Of a stretch of 64,000 bases of DNA, positions 1-6,678 are shown one piece after another. The DNA lies in the IMG/VR virus record IMGVR_UViG_3300042397_002774, positions 1-64,000 of that record; one strand, given 5' to 3'. The stretch's first letter is position 1. Every line of letters begins with the position of its first letter. Made by a program: the position numbers and the translations under genes. A model generated the notes under the pieces. It made no database searches, was not told the origin of the DNA, and saw nothing but the letters and a program-made list of their open reading frames with translations. The DNA is from a virus.

Positions 1-28
1 CCGATCCTAAAATTTGAAATAATTCCAT
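1..28 (-). CDS. Start of a gene cut by the left window edge
   Basis: An ATG at 26-28 opens a frame reading MELFQILGS that runs off the window. It follows directly on the 69-aa gene. The first 21 bases are identical to the start of the small membrane-protein gene at 5472-5621, which begins MELFQIL, so this may be a paralogue. Too little is visible to say more. Confidence 0.35.
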
Positions 29-52
29 TTATTGTTTGTGTTTAAGTTTAAA

Positions 53-262
53 TTACTTTTTTGTAAATACTTCTTGCATTTTGTCCAAACCATACCTTAC
101 TCCAGAATGAAAAATGAACAACAAATCAGTGTCTCTCCTTAACTCAATTGAGATTTTCACCTGACCTGATTCATCCTCTTCCTGCAAAACAATGATTTGA
201 TCCCCTATTTCCTCTTGCAAATAAACAAGACGTTCTGCTTGAATATAAATTTCTGCTTTCAT
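53..262 (-). CDS. Hypothetical protein, 69 aa
   Basis: Not recognised. The product is small, without membrane segments or cysteines. It has a mixed charged sequence with alternating hydrophobic residues (EIYIQAERLVYL, QVKISIEL) that suggests a small beta-rich fold. The start is supported by an A/T-rich leader (TTAAAAAGTTATG) and a promoter about 20 bases upstream. Confidence 0.6.
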   Translation of the reverse strand: MKAEIYIQAERLVYLQEEIGDQIIVLQEEDESGQVKISIELRRDTDLLFIFHSGVRYGLDKMQEVFTKK

Positions 263-282
263 AACTTTTTAATTTTTATTGA

Positions 283-315
283 CGTAAATGTACGAAGTGG
301 GTGTTGCCCCACCAC
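283..315 (-). promoter_or_regulatory. Phage promoter upstream of the 69-aa gene
   Basis: The -7 element TACATTTACG (283-292) is an exact match to the window's recurrent promoter motif. The -33 position reads GTG instead of TTG, 20 bases away. The spacer holds a GTGGG/CCCAC hairpin (297-312) that directly follows the stop codon of the preceding gene. Confidence 0.55.
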
Positions 316-316
316 A

Positions 317-472
317 CTAGAATGAGATATAATCGATCGCTTTCTCACCTATCGACTTTCCATCTCTGGTGATCTCGTAATCAGGATCCATACCAGAAAT
401 CATGATGTGAGCAATCAAATCCCCAATACAGGTAAATTCGGCTCTGTAATAATCACATTTTAAACTATACAT
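317..472 (-). CDS. Hypothetical protein, 51 aa
   Basis: Short ORF starting MYSLKCDYYRAEF and ending AIDYISF. No family recognised. It is supported by a leader AATTAAAAACGTATG typical of this genome and by a promoter with perfect 20-base spacing just upstream. The stop lies beside a hairpin that overlaps the next promoter. Confidence 0.6.
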   Translation of the reverse strand: MYSLKCDYYRAEFTCIGDLIAHIMISGMDPDYEITRDGKSIGEKAIDYISF

Positions 473-495
473 ACGTTTTTAATTTTTAGTACGTT

Positions 496-527
496 GTAAA
501 GGTACAAAAAAAACTGTGACCGAACAA
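496..527 (-). promoter_or_regulatory. Phage promoter upstream of the 51-aa gene
   Basis: -33 TTG (525-527), 20-base spacer, -7 TACCTTTAC (496-504). It lies between the AT-hook gene stop and the 51-aa ORF, whose start is about 23 bases downstream. Confidence 0.65.
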
Positions 528-530
528 AAC

Positions 531-1181
531 CTATCGCCTATTTGTTTTCGGACGGCCGCGGCGACCTCCAGTGCGTGCCTTAACCAGTGCCTTTTGAGCC
601 GCGCGTGAGGAAATCATTTCACTAGTGAGTGAAGGACGTCCGCGCTTTCCTCCGGTGGAAGTTTTTGGTGTCTTTGGAGTGGCACCAGAAGCAGGCCTTC
701 CTCTACGGCCTCCACTTCTTTCGGCACGCGCGACCTTCTCAAGTTCACGTGCGGCCTTCACCTCTGGATCAAGTGCTGGACGTCCCCTACGGGTGCCCTC
801 GACCTTCTCCTTCTTCGGTTTCAAGCCACGTTGCAGATCACTGACGCGTTTGCGTTCAGCTTTCTCATCGCTGCGATTCATCATGTTAAGGGTGCGTCGG
901 TGCTTAATCACGGACGGGTGTAAAATAACCTGATCCAGATCAAAGCAACGACTAGCACCTCCCTCATCACGTACCTCATATCCACCACGTGGCCATCCTG
1001 GCTCACCTGGTTCGCGTTGTTTGATCAGTGAAAAAAACATACGCGTTTCATAAAAGTACGGTGCGGGTAAAACCCTATCACGTGGCTGAGGATTAGCTAG
1101 CTCAGGGAAAATATCAGCGTAGCGTTTCACAGTTCCTATTTGATCCTCACCAACCATAAACGGGGTTTCTATTATCTTCAT
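531..1181 (-). CDS. AT-hook DNA-binding protein, 216 aa
   Basis: The C-terminal half carries four AT-hook cores, RRGRPA, RRGRPA, KRGRPS and RRGRPK, at about residues 131, 159, 178 and 207. They are separated by basic, Ala-rich linkers, and similar R/K-rich segments precede them. AT hooks bind the minor groove of A/T-rich DNA, so a chromatin-like, compaction or transcription-modulating role on phage or host DNA is inferred. The N-terminal 95 residues (MKIIETPFMVGEDQIG) form an unrecognised domain. The coding sequence is clearly richer in G+C than its neighbours. Three tandem promoters precede it, which suggests strong early expression. Confidence 0.75.
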   Translation of the reverse strand: MKIIETPFMVGEDQIGTVKRYADIFPELANPQPRDRVLPAPYFYETRMFFSLIKQREPGEPGWPRGGYEVRDEGGASRCFDLDQVILHPSVIKHRRTLNMMNRSDEKAERKRVSDLQRGLKPKKEKVEGTRRGRPALDPEVKAARELEKVARAERSGGRRGRPASGATPKTPKTSTGGKRGRPSLTSEMISSRAAQKALVKARTGGRRGRPKTNRR

Positions 1182-1199
1182 ATCTTAATTTTTATTGAC

Positions 1200-1231
1200 G
1201 TAAATGTACGACAAAAACTCTGCCACAACAA
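1200..1231 (-). promoter_or_regulatory. Promoter 1 of three before the AT-hook gene
   Basis: -7 TACATTTAC (1200-1208), 20-base spacer containing GGCAGAG, -33 TTG (1229-1231). It is nearest to the ATG, with the leader AATAAAAATTAAGATATG. Confidence 0.7.
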
Positions 1232-1274
1232 AACCCTAAACAAAACTATTCAAAAAAAACAAAACACTTTTGGT

Positions 1275-1306
1275 ATAAAGGTACGAAAAAACCTTGACAA
1301 AAACAA
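1275..1306 (-). promoter_or_regulatory. Promoter 2 of three before the AT-hook gene
   Basis: -7 TACCTTTAT (1275-1283), exactly 20 bases, -33 TTG (1304-1306). Confidence 0.65.
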
Positions 1307-1340
1307 ACCTACTTTGCGACAAAAACGTCACAAAAAACAC

Positions 1341-1372
1341 CTAAAGGTACGAACACTTTGTGCAACAACCAA
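1341..1372 (-). promoter_or_regulatory. Promoter 3 of three before the AT-hook gene
   Basis: -7 TACCTTTAG (1341-1349), exactly 20 bases, -33 TTG (1370-1372). An 11-base direct repeat TTGTGCAACAA (1358-1368 and 1379-1389) overlaps its upstream part and could be a regulator site. Confidence 0.6.
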
Positions 1373-1702
1373 AAAAAGTTGTGCAACAAAAAAGTGCAGT
1401 TGTGCGTCAAAAAAAGAATAAGGTTTGGGACAAAAAGTTCATAAAAAAAAGTTTGGATCGCGTGGAGAGAAAATGGGGTGGAATTCAACACCAAATCACC
1501 GTCACCAACCAACTCGTCACATACTATAACGAACCTAAACAAAACATTACGTGGACAAAAATCCGACTCGTTCCATACTATCCCTATTCCTCATCCATTA
1601 TACAACCTACGCTACAAAAAACAGCGCAAATTCAACGCAAAACCATCGCAAAAAACGGCGGCCTCTATACAACAATATCACTCACCGTCTCCGTATCTCT
1701 CG
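1373..1702. other. About 330 bp without a convincing gene
   Basis: Lies upstream of the tandem promoters. It holds an 11-base direct repeat near 1379-1389 and otherwise A/C-rich sequence on the plus strand. Open frames exist on both strands (for example 1309-1542 minus), but none has the leader seen at real starts here, and their composition is biased. It could be a long upstream control region. Confidence 0.4.
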
Positions 1703-1948
1703 CTATTTAACCACATCTTCAGGATAACATTGTAACAAAAATTTCTTATTGTACACGGTATCCCATGCTCGTCCGTCCAACGTACTCACAGCAGCATAAT
1801 GAGCAGCCATCAAAGCCTTACGCACGTGCATTCTAGCAAACTCAGTCATCAACTCCTCCGTGTTCATTATACCACCGAGTTGCTTGATTAGTTCTTTCGC
1901 CGTCACGGTCTCCACCGTATGCTGAGTATCCATTATCCTATTCATCAT
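1703..1948 (-). CDS. Hypothetical protein, 81 aa
   Basis: Not recognised. Begins MMNRIMDTQHTVETV; mostly helical by composition (ELIKQLGG, TEELMTEFARMHVRKALMAAHYAAV). The start codon lies 2 bases after the stop of the upstream gene within AAGGATG, so translational coupling is likely; Met6 is an alternative start. Confidence 0.55.
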   Translation of the reverse strand: MMNRIMDTQHTVETVTAKELIKQLGGIMNTEELMTEFARMHVRKALMAAHYAAVSTLDGRAWDTVYNKKFLLQCYPEDVVK

Positions 1949-1950
1949 CC

Positions 1951-2232
1951 TTATTCCCCATTTATCATTTTAACCCGTTGCTGTTGTAGCCGTTGAATCT
2001 CTAGTTTCAAGTCCTCGTTTCCCGAACGTGTTTTCAATTCGATTACCTTTTTAGCCATCGAATCCATTTTACCGTTCTTATGTTCCCTAACCATATGATC
2101 CAGTACGTCCTTAACCATATCAATACCGTGCTTGGTTTGTGTATCAATGTACCCTGGATACTCTACTGTGGCTTTTGAGTAGTTGCCCTCATCATCCACC
2201 AATTTAATTTCAATGTGTTTCAACTTGGTCAT
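1951..2232 (-). CDS. Hypothetical protein, 93 aa
   Basis: Not recognised. The N-terminus (KHIEIKLVDDEGNYSKATVEY) looks like beta strands; the rest is helical with a basic C-terminus (EIQRLQQQRVKM). The A/T-rich leader TAAAATAGAAAATCATG supports the start. It overlaps the end of the upstream gene by 23 bases. Confidence 0.55.
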   Translation of the reverse strand: MTKLKHIEIKLVDDEGNYSKATVEYPGYIDTQTKHGIDMVKDVLDHMVREHKNGKMDSMAKKVIELKTRSGNEDLKLEIQRLQQQRVKMINGE

Positions 2233-2416
2233 GATTTTCTATTTTATATATAATTGTTCTGTCCACTGGATAACATGCTACAATAGCTCCATTGTGATCT
2301 TCAAACGCATACACACCATCAATTACCTTAAATTTAGCAGCACGACAGCTACACACGTATGTTCCACTAGCAAATGCTTTTGCTCCGGTAATTATTTGTA
2401 AATGATATGTTTTCAT
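2210..2416 (-). CDS. Hypothetical protein, 68 aa
   Basis: Not recognised. Start placed at MKTYHLQIITG, one base after the upstream stop (TGAGATG). The longer frame would overlap the neighbour by 50 bases. A CSCR motif in the middle (TYVCSCRAAKF) could bind metal, but a full ligand set is not visible. Confidence 0.55.
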   Translation of the reverse strand: MKTYHLQIITGAKAFASGTYVCSCRAAKFKVIDGVYAFEDHNGAIVACYPVDRTIIYKIENHDQVETH

Positions 2417-2417
2417 C

Positions 2418-2630
2418 TCAATATTGTTTAATATGCTTGCTATATGCTTCTTCAATCGTTTGCTCAAGTTGTCTAGCTACGTTAAACACGATCACTGATA
2501 GTTCCTTTATATGCTCACTATACTCGTCATGTTTCTCATAGTTGATGCCCTTGATTATCTGCATCTTATACCATTCCAACATTTCGTTGTAGCGATCATA
2601 CATCGCCTTCATGTCTGCTATACTTAACAT
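2418..2630 (-). CDS. Hypothetical protein, 70 aa
   Basis: Not recognised. An all-helical, charged sequence (MLSIADMKAMYDRYNEMLEWY). The ATG begins immediately after the stop of the 51-aa DUF1737-like gene, so the two are probably translated together. Confidence 0.55.
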   Translation of the reverse strand: MLSIADMKAMYDRYNEMLEWYKMQIIKGINYEKHDEYSEHIKELSVIVFNVARQLEQTIEEAYSKHIKQY

Positions 2631-2786
2631 CTATTGCTTTCTAATCATTGCTTGATAATATCTTATCAACCCATCCTCTAAAGTAATACTAATTCCACCT
2701 TGTGGTATCCACCCCGCACTAATGTAGTGTGCTACTCGTTCTTCGAGGAATGATGTTGTGTCTGTACTTACTATTTTATATTGCAT
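2631..2786 (-). CDS. DUF1737-like small protein, 51 aa
   Basis: Reads MQYKIVSTDTTSFLEERV with YISAGWIPQGGISI and a C-terminal YYQAMIRK. This is the layout of DUF1737 proteins: an N-terminal YKIV strand, a helix, a G-W-x-P-x-GG turn, and a terminal YYQAM. The function of the family is unknown. The stop touches the next start. Confidence 0.6.
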   Translation of the reverse strand: MQYKIVSTDTTSFLEERVAHYISAGWIPQGGISITLEDGLIRYYQAMIRKQ

Positions 2787-2849
2787 AACGAATCGTATAT
2801 ACGTATTTAAGTATTGTGGTGTGTGGCCACCAACTTTTGTGGCTTAATC

Positions 2850-3134
2850 TTAGGGTGCTATTTCTAGTTTCTGTATTTGTTCTAGTAATTTAGTTACATC
2901 TTCTTCACTTAGATATCCAACAACATCTCCGTTAGCAACAGGATTGTCATAATGAAGTTCTCCATTACTATCTAACACCGCTAATTCATATAGACCGTTT
3001 TTACCACCATATGACATTGGACCTTTAACTACACTTGCTCCATACCCGTTATCAAACGAAATACGACTGATTATACCTCCATATTCTGCTCCCATTGGGT
3101 GATCAATGAACTCTAGATCATTAAATGTTTTCAT
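2850..3134 (-). CDS. Hypothetical protein, 94 aa
   Basis: Not recognised. Gly/Tyr-rich central part (GAEYGGIISRISFDNGYGASVVKG) followed by a strand-like region and a short C-terminal helix. The pattern of the first 60 residues resembles the small protein at 8094-8282 (EYGG motif), so distant paralogy is possible. Confidence 0.55.
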   Translation of the reverse strand: MKTFNDLEFIDHPMGAEYGGIISRISFDNGYGASVVKGPMSYGGKNGLYELAVLDSNGELHYDNPVANGDVVGYLSEEDVTKLLEQIQKLEIAP

Positions 3135-3285
3135 ATCTGAATTGTTTTTTAGGATGAAACGCGGCTCTAGCCTCGTCCAATCGTTTTAGGAATTGTCTAT
3201 TCTTACTATCACCCTTGTCCCATAGTGTTGATACACCATGCTTACGAGCCCATTCTTCCAGTGTTAATTCGTTATTCGTCTTCAT
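3121..3285 (-). CDS. Hypothetical protein, 54 aa
   Basis: Short ORF MKTNNELTLEEWARKHGVS ending FRYENI. Contains a predicted helix-turn-helix-like segment (LEEWARKHGVSTLW) and a basic C-terminal half; DNA binding is only a guess. The last 14 bases overlap the start of the 94-aa gene. Confidence 0.5.
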   Translation of the reverse strand: MKTNNELTLEEWARKHGVSTLWDKGDSKNRQFLKRLDEARAAFHPKKQFRYENI

Positions 3286-3294
3286 ATTATGAAT

Positions 3295-4173
3295 TTACGC
3301 TACTTGTTCTGCCTGTCCAATGTATCTATTGTAGCGAGCCGTCTCATCAGCTTCTTGTCTCGCCTTATTATTTGTTTCCCAGGCATATACGCTTTCAATG
3401 AATGAGTCGAAATAGTCATATTTAACCTCAATATCACTCCATTGTTCATCACATGTTCTCTTAACCTGTAATGCTATTTTATTATACTTAGCAGGTCCAA
3501 CTACTCTATAGACGTTTACATTCGTGTAATCCCACTTACCGCGTCCTGTTTCTAATACGAGTGAATTTGGCGTTTCTACTAATTCATATTGGTTCGTATC
3601 GTAATTCATTTTACAATGTAGGTAAGGCGATATGGTATGTTCGAACCCTGGTACTTTATATTCTTCACGTTTAGCAACATGAATCTCTTGTTTAACTCTA
3701 TTTATTTCTTGTTCCAACCTATAAAGTTCACTATTCAATTCCCAATATGGTTTGTAGATTTCTTTGTATGCTGGTTTCCACTCGTTCTCTATATTATCAA
3801 TAATTAAAGCGGCATGCTGCGCTACTTTACCTAATGTAGTTAAGTAGTATAAGTTAGTGGAATTTACTTTGTTATGGCTACTTCTGTAGTCAATATCATA
3901 GTAATTATTCTCATCATCTCTATAGCTGTAATGCTTTCTAACATTGATCGCGCTAGGCCATCTACCGTCTTCTATTGGAACGATTTCCAATGTGTCACCT
4001 GTGTATTTGACATTGTATGGACTTACATTTAGAACACTGCTGAACCAATCATGAATAGATTGATTTAATTTAACTAGTGCAGGTTCGTACACTGTTGATT
4101 CGTATTGTACAAACTCGTTCTGCTTAACTGCGAACTGTGATGCGAGTGCATCTAAAATGATTTGCTTATTCAT
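3295..4173 (-). CDS. Hypothetical protein, 292 aa
   Basis: Not recognised. Start placed at MNKQIILDAL because the leader AAAAAATTAAAGGTTATG and a promoter lie just upstream; an ORF start 18 codons further up would fall inside the promoter. The sequence has a long helical, charged centre (about 150-190: ELNSELYRLEQEINRVKQE, probable coiled coil) between two Tyr/Asn-rich beta-type regions. No signal peptide or membrane segment. Confidence 0.65.
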   Translation of the reverse strand: MNKQIILDALASQFAVKQNEFVQYESTVYEPALVKLNQSIHDWFSSVLNVSPYNVKYTGDTLEIVPIEDGRWPSAINVRKHYSYRDDENNYYDIDYRSSHNKVNSTNLYYLTTLGKVAQHAALIIDNIENEWKPAYKEIYKPYWELNSELYRLEQEINRVKQEIHVAKREEYKVPGFEHTISPYLHCKMNYDTNQYELVETPNSLVLETGRGKWDYTNVNVYRVVGPAKYNKIALQVKRTCDEQWSDIEVKYDYFDSFIESVYAWETNNKARQEADETARYNRYIGQAEQVA

Positions 4174-4196
4174 AACCTTTAATTTTTTATTACGAT

Positions 4197-4227
4197 GTGA
4201 ATATACGAACGGAACCCTGCCAACCAA
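4197..4227 (-). promoter_or_regulatory. Phage promoter for the 292-aa gene
   Basis: -33 TTG (4225-4227), 19-base spacer with GGCAGGG, -7 TATATTCAC (4197-4205). It directly follows a terminator hairpin. Confidence 0.65.
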
Positions 4228-4249
4228 TAAGAAAGCGCCTATTGGCGCT
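4228..4249 (-). terminator. Hairpin terminator at the end of the 191-aa gene
   Basis: Six-bp stem AGCGCC/GGCGCT (4234-4249) with a 4-base loop, followed on the minus strand by TTCTTATT. The stop codon of the upstream gene overlaps the loop. Confidence 0.55.
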
Positions 4250-4814
4250 CCTTAATTAGTTTTAAAGCATTCGAGTCGAAACATAACTCACTAAACTCAC
4301 CTGCAGTGATGTTTTCAGTATCATTTACTGCTACCTTATAGCTTTCAATCTTACCTGTTTTAAGGTTAACTAATGCTACTTGGTTTGATACACGACCACC
4401 TATTAGGAGGTAACGATTACCATCTTCATGTTTATATCTGTTACCTACTTTATGAGTAGCGAAATACTCAGGGAATTGTAGTTTGATTTGCTCTTTTAAT
4501 TCTTTAAGAGCAGCAATCATTGATGCTGGTAGTTCCATACTATCTATTTTAAAATATTCTGTATTATTTTCTGTAGGGTATTCTTTTACATCTACAGGAA
4601 TGAAATATGAATGGAAGCTATCTACTGGTACAGCAATGTTAACTCCACGGCCTGATGCTTTTTCCATAACATAATAGCCTGTAAATTCATTTTCATCGTG
4701 TTCAGTACTCCATTTGAATTTTTGACCTGATCTGCAACGATCGTTATATTGGTCTGTAAATCCTTTGTAACATTCGTAAGTAACGCCTTGTTGTGGTTTG
4801 ATTTTTGTGCTCAT
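4239..4814 (-). CDS. Hypothetical protein, 191 aa
   Basis: Not recognised. Soluble, mixed composition. A Gly/aromatic region near the N-terminus (YECYKGFTDQYNDRC) is followed by a likely barrel segment around 120-170 (RYLLIGGRVSNQVALVNLKTG). Own promoter and the common leader TAAAAGTTATG. The stop codon sits in a terminator hairpin. Confidence 0.65.
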   Translation of the reverse strand: MSTKIKPQQGVTYECYKGFTDQYNDRCRSGQKFKWSTEHDENEFTGYYVMEKASGRGVNIAVPVDSFHSYFIPVDVKEYPTENNTEYFKIDSMELPASMIAALKELKEQIKLQFPEYFATHKVGNRYKHEDGNRYLLIGGRVSNQVALVNLKTGKIESYKVAVNDTENITAGEFSELCFDSNALKLIKERQ

Positions 4815-4843
4815 AACTTTTATTTTTTATTTATTTGTGTAAT

Positions 4844-4876
4844 GTAAATATACGAACTTTACTCTGCCAAGTACAA
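4844..4876 (-). promoter_or_regulatory. Phage promoter for the 191-aa gene
   Basis: -33 TTG (4874-4876), 21-base spacer with GGCAGAG, -7 TATATTTAC (4844-4852). The stop codon of the upstream gene lies inside the spacer. Confidence 0.65.
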
Positions 4877-5434
4877 TCTATTGTAATTGTAGAGTGCGAC
4901 TGGGTTTTCATCAACTATCAATTCATAATTATCCATAACATGCTCATAAATGGCACTTAATGGTTCATTAATAACTTCACCCACTAATTGAGAGAAATAA
5001 TTGTTAGATAAATTTACTGTTTCTTGTAGTGTTCCTGGTAGTCCACAATACGCTGCTTCGCTTACCTCACTAATAAACATACCACTGTAGAACCCATTTA
5101 ACTGGTGTTCATTCATGAATTGATCAGCATTACACCATATTGCAATACATTCTTTGTCCTTTAACAATGATACTGTTGAGCTATCAATAGCATAAGCATA
5201 ATTAAATCGTTGTGGGTATATAGATGATTTAGCATCACTAAACATACCTACAGCAAATAATCCACTAGGCGAGCCATGTCCCATCATTATGATGCGATCA
5301 TGTTCCTTGATTAATTGTGTTAATTGATCTTTACTAACACCACCATTAACAATAATGGCATCGTTAATATTACTGTATATCGGCTTTAAAAAGTCCGTTG
5401 TTGGATCCGATGGGTGAATAATTAAATTTTTCAT
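4859..5434 (-). CDS. Possible caspase/CHAT-fold protein, 191 aa
   Basis: The sequence shows a strand-His-Gly element (RIIMMGHGSPSGLF, His53) and, about 48 residues later, a strand ending in Cys (ECIAIWCNADQF, Cys101). This order is the His/Cys dyad layout of clan CD peptidases (caspase, gingipain, CHAT). The N-terminal segment (NLIIHPSDPTTDFL) and the 30s (NDAIIVNGGVSKDQL) fit an alpha/beta sandwich. Family membership is inferred from motif order only, and a catalytic role is unproven. The length suits a single caspase-like domain. It has an unusual promoter with a hairpin spacer and no close functional neighbours. Confidence 0.45.
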   Translation of the reverse strand: MKNLIIHPSDPTTDFLKPIYSNINDAIIVNGGVSKDQLTQLIKEHDRIIMMGHGSPSGLFAVGMFSDAKSSIYPQRFNYAYAIDSSTVSLLKDKECIAIWCNADQFMNEHQLNGFYSGMFISEVSEAAYCGLPGTLQETVNLSNNYFSQLVGEVINEPLSAIYEHVMDNYELIVDENPVALYNYNRLYLAE

Positions 5435-5446
5435 GACATAAAGATA

Positions 5447-5462
5447 GGCAAATTACTTTGCC
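5447..5462 (-). terminator. Hairpin between two small genes
   Basis: GGCAAA/TTTGCC six-bp stem with a 4-base loop just after the stop of the 49-aa gene and directly before the -7-like TATCTTTATG of the next gene. Probably a weak terminator fused to a promoter. Confidence 0.4.
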
Positions 5463-5471
5463 CATCCACAT

Positions 5472-5621
5472 TTAATTCATTATTCCTATTATGTTTCGCC
5501 TCCACCACTTTGCAAAACGTGTGTTTGGGTTTTTAGTAGTTATTGATTCTCCAACTACTAACCCTATTGTAAACAGTGCTGATAGTAAACACAATAGTAT
5601 TAAAATTTGAAATAATTCCAT
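5472..5621 (-). CDS. Small membrane protein, 49 aa
   Basis: MELFQILILLCLLSALFTIG begins with one hydrophobic helix (about residues 4-23) and ends in a basic tail (FAKWWRRN), so it probably spans the membrane with the C-terminus inside. The first 21 bases are repeated at 8-28. Confidence 0.5.
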   Translation of the reverse strand: MELFQILILLCLLSALFTIGLVVGESITTKNPNTRFAKWWRRNIIGIMN

Positions 5622-5630
5622 TACTATAGT

Positions 5631-5846
5631 TTAATAATTGTCATCATAATCATCATCATTATCCATAAAGTCTTCATCAAGTGAAGATTCAGAATAAATC
5701 AATTCCCCTAGATCATCTAGTTCTTCATAATATGATTCTAGAGTATAAATGAATTCTTCTAGATCAAAATTATCAGGATGGCCATTATGATTCAACTCAG
5801 TGTTTGCTGCTAGGATTAATTCCTTTAAGACATCTTTAATTTCCAT
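5631..5846 (-). CDS. Acidic hypothetical protein, 71 aa
   Basis: Very acidic; the C-terminus is almost only Asp/Asn/Tyr (DEDFMDNDDDYDDNY). Helical N-terminal half. It could be a nucleic-acid mimic or inhibitor, but that is speculation. Overlaps the end of the upstream gene by 11 bases. Confidence 0.55.
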   Translation of the reverse strand: MEIKDVLKELILAANTELNHNGHPDNFDLEEFIYTLESYYEELDDLGELIYSESSLDEDFMDNDDDYDDNY

Positions 5847-6282
5847 TTTTAATTTGTTTATTTTTGCTATAAATATGTTGATAAAATTCTAACAGTGTGC
5901 CATCAAATTGAAGCATTTCTTCTTCTAGCTCTTCTTTTTCCATTCTAAATTCAATCCAGAAATCTTTATACATTGCCTCTAGTATTTGAGCTTCTTCTCG
6001 TTCAAAATCAACAGTTAGTCTGCGTATACGTTCACTATGTAAACCTCTTAATTCATGTACTAGCGCTATATCTGTTACATCTTTGATTGCGTCGTTTTCT
6101 AATTTTTGCTCCCACATCAACCACCAATGATAATCACTTATTTCATAATCACCATTTTTAATTTTACTTTCAAGTGGTTGATATTTGTGAAGTGGACTCT
6201 TACTATTTTTAAAACGCCTCCACCAGTAATACGGATTGTATTTTGTTGGGGTGTAAGTTGCTATACGTTGACTTAATTCCAT
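5836..6282 (-). CDS. Hypothetical protein, 148 aa
   Basis: Not recognised. Helical, rich in Trp/Tyr/Glu (YNPYYWWRRFKNS; DYHWWLMWEQKLEND). Soluble. The start overlaps the end of the SWIM-finger gene by 10 bases, suggesting coupled translation. Confidence 0.6.
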   Translation of the reverse strand: MELSQRIATYTPTKYNPYYWWRRFKNSKSPLHKYQPLESKIKNGDYEISDYHWWLMWEQKLENDAIKDVTDIALVHELRGLHSERIRRLTVDFEREEAQILEAMYKDFWIEFRMEKEELEEEMLQFDGTLLEFYQHIYSKNKQIKNGN

Positions 6283-6632
6283 CCGTTATCAGTTTTTACT
6301 TTATCAATGTGTTTGCAAGTACGAGAATTACCTGACCAACCAAATGCAGGGCAAGTACAACTCCATCTATCATCTTCATTCTTAACTGTATACTTCTTAC
6401 CTTTACTACCATCCACTTCCTGTTCAAATGTATTTTTGAACGCTTCGTTTTTAGAGTTTTTATATTCCTTTTTGAAATATATAATATGTTTTTGACCTAA
6501 GTGGTTTGGTATTTCAGTCCATTTACCATCAGCAATAACATAGCGTTTATCTGGTTCTTGTATTGAATTAAATACAATTGGTGGAATGTAACTGTGGACA
6601 ATTACCTTGTCGCCTCCTACTATTACTGACAT
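6273..6632 (-). CDS. SWIM-type zinc-finger protein, 119 aa
   Basis: The C-terminus contains CTCPAFGWSG...RTCKHI (about residues 92-108), the CxC-Xn-CxH signature of SWIM zinc fingers, which mediate DNA or protein binding. The region before it (KKYTVKNEDDRWSC) is the strand that usually leads into a SWIM domain. The N-terminal 80 residues are not recognised. Own promoter with ideal spacing and a TTAAAAGTTATG leader. Confidence 0.7.
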   Translation of the reverse strand: MSVIVGGDKVIVHSYIPPIVFNSIQEPDKRYVIADGKWTEIPNHLGQKHIIYFKKEYKNSKNEAFKNTFEQEVDGSKGKKYTVKNEDDRWSCTCPAFGWSGNSRTCKHIDKVKTDNGWN

Positions 6633-6646
6633 AACTTTTAATTTAG

Positions 6647-6678
6647 GTAAATATACGATCGGAACTCTGCCTATTCAA
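6647..6678 (-). promoter_or_regulatory. Phage promoter for the SWIM-finger gene
   Basis: -33 TTG (6676-6678), 20-base spacer with GGCAGAG, -7 TATATTTAC (6647-6655). The stop codon of the ligase gene lies inside the promoter. Confidence 0.7.

Noticed and set aside
625-933. Plus-strand frames opposite the AT-hook gene
   Set aside because: They arise from the G+C-rich repeats of the AT-hook gene (anti-sense of RGRP codons).
1309-1710. Open frames on both strands (77 aa minus, 116 aa plus, 85 aa plus)
   Set aside because: Biased composition, no A/T-rich start leader, and they cover the tandem promoters; all real genes nearby are on the minus strand.
2787-2849. A promoter or operator formed by the palindromic GTATATACG and GCCAC/GTGGC elements
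   Set aside because: No TTG at a normal distance; the inverted repeats are short and not repeated elsewhere.
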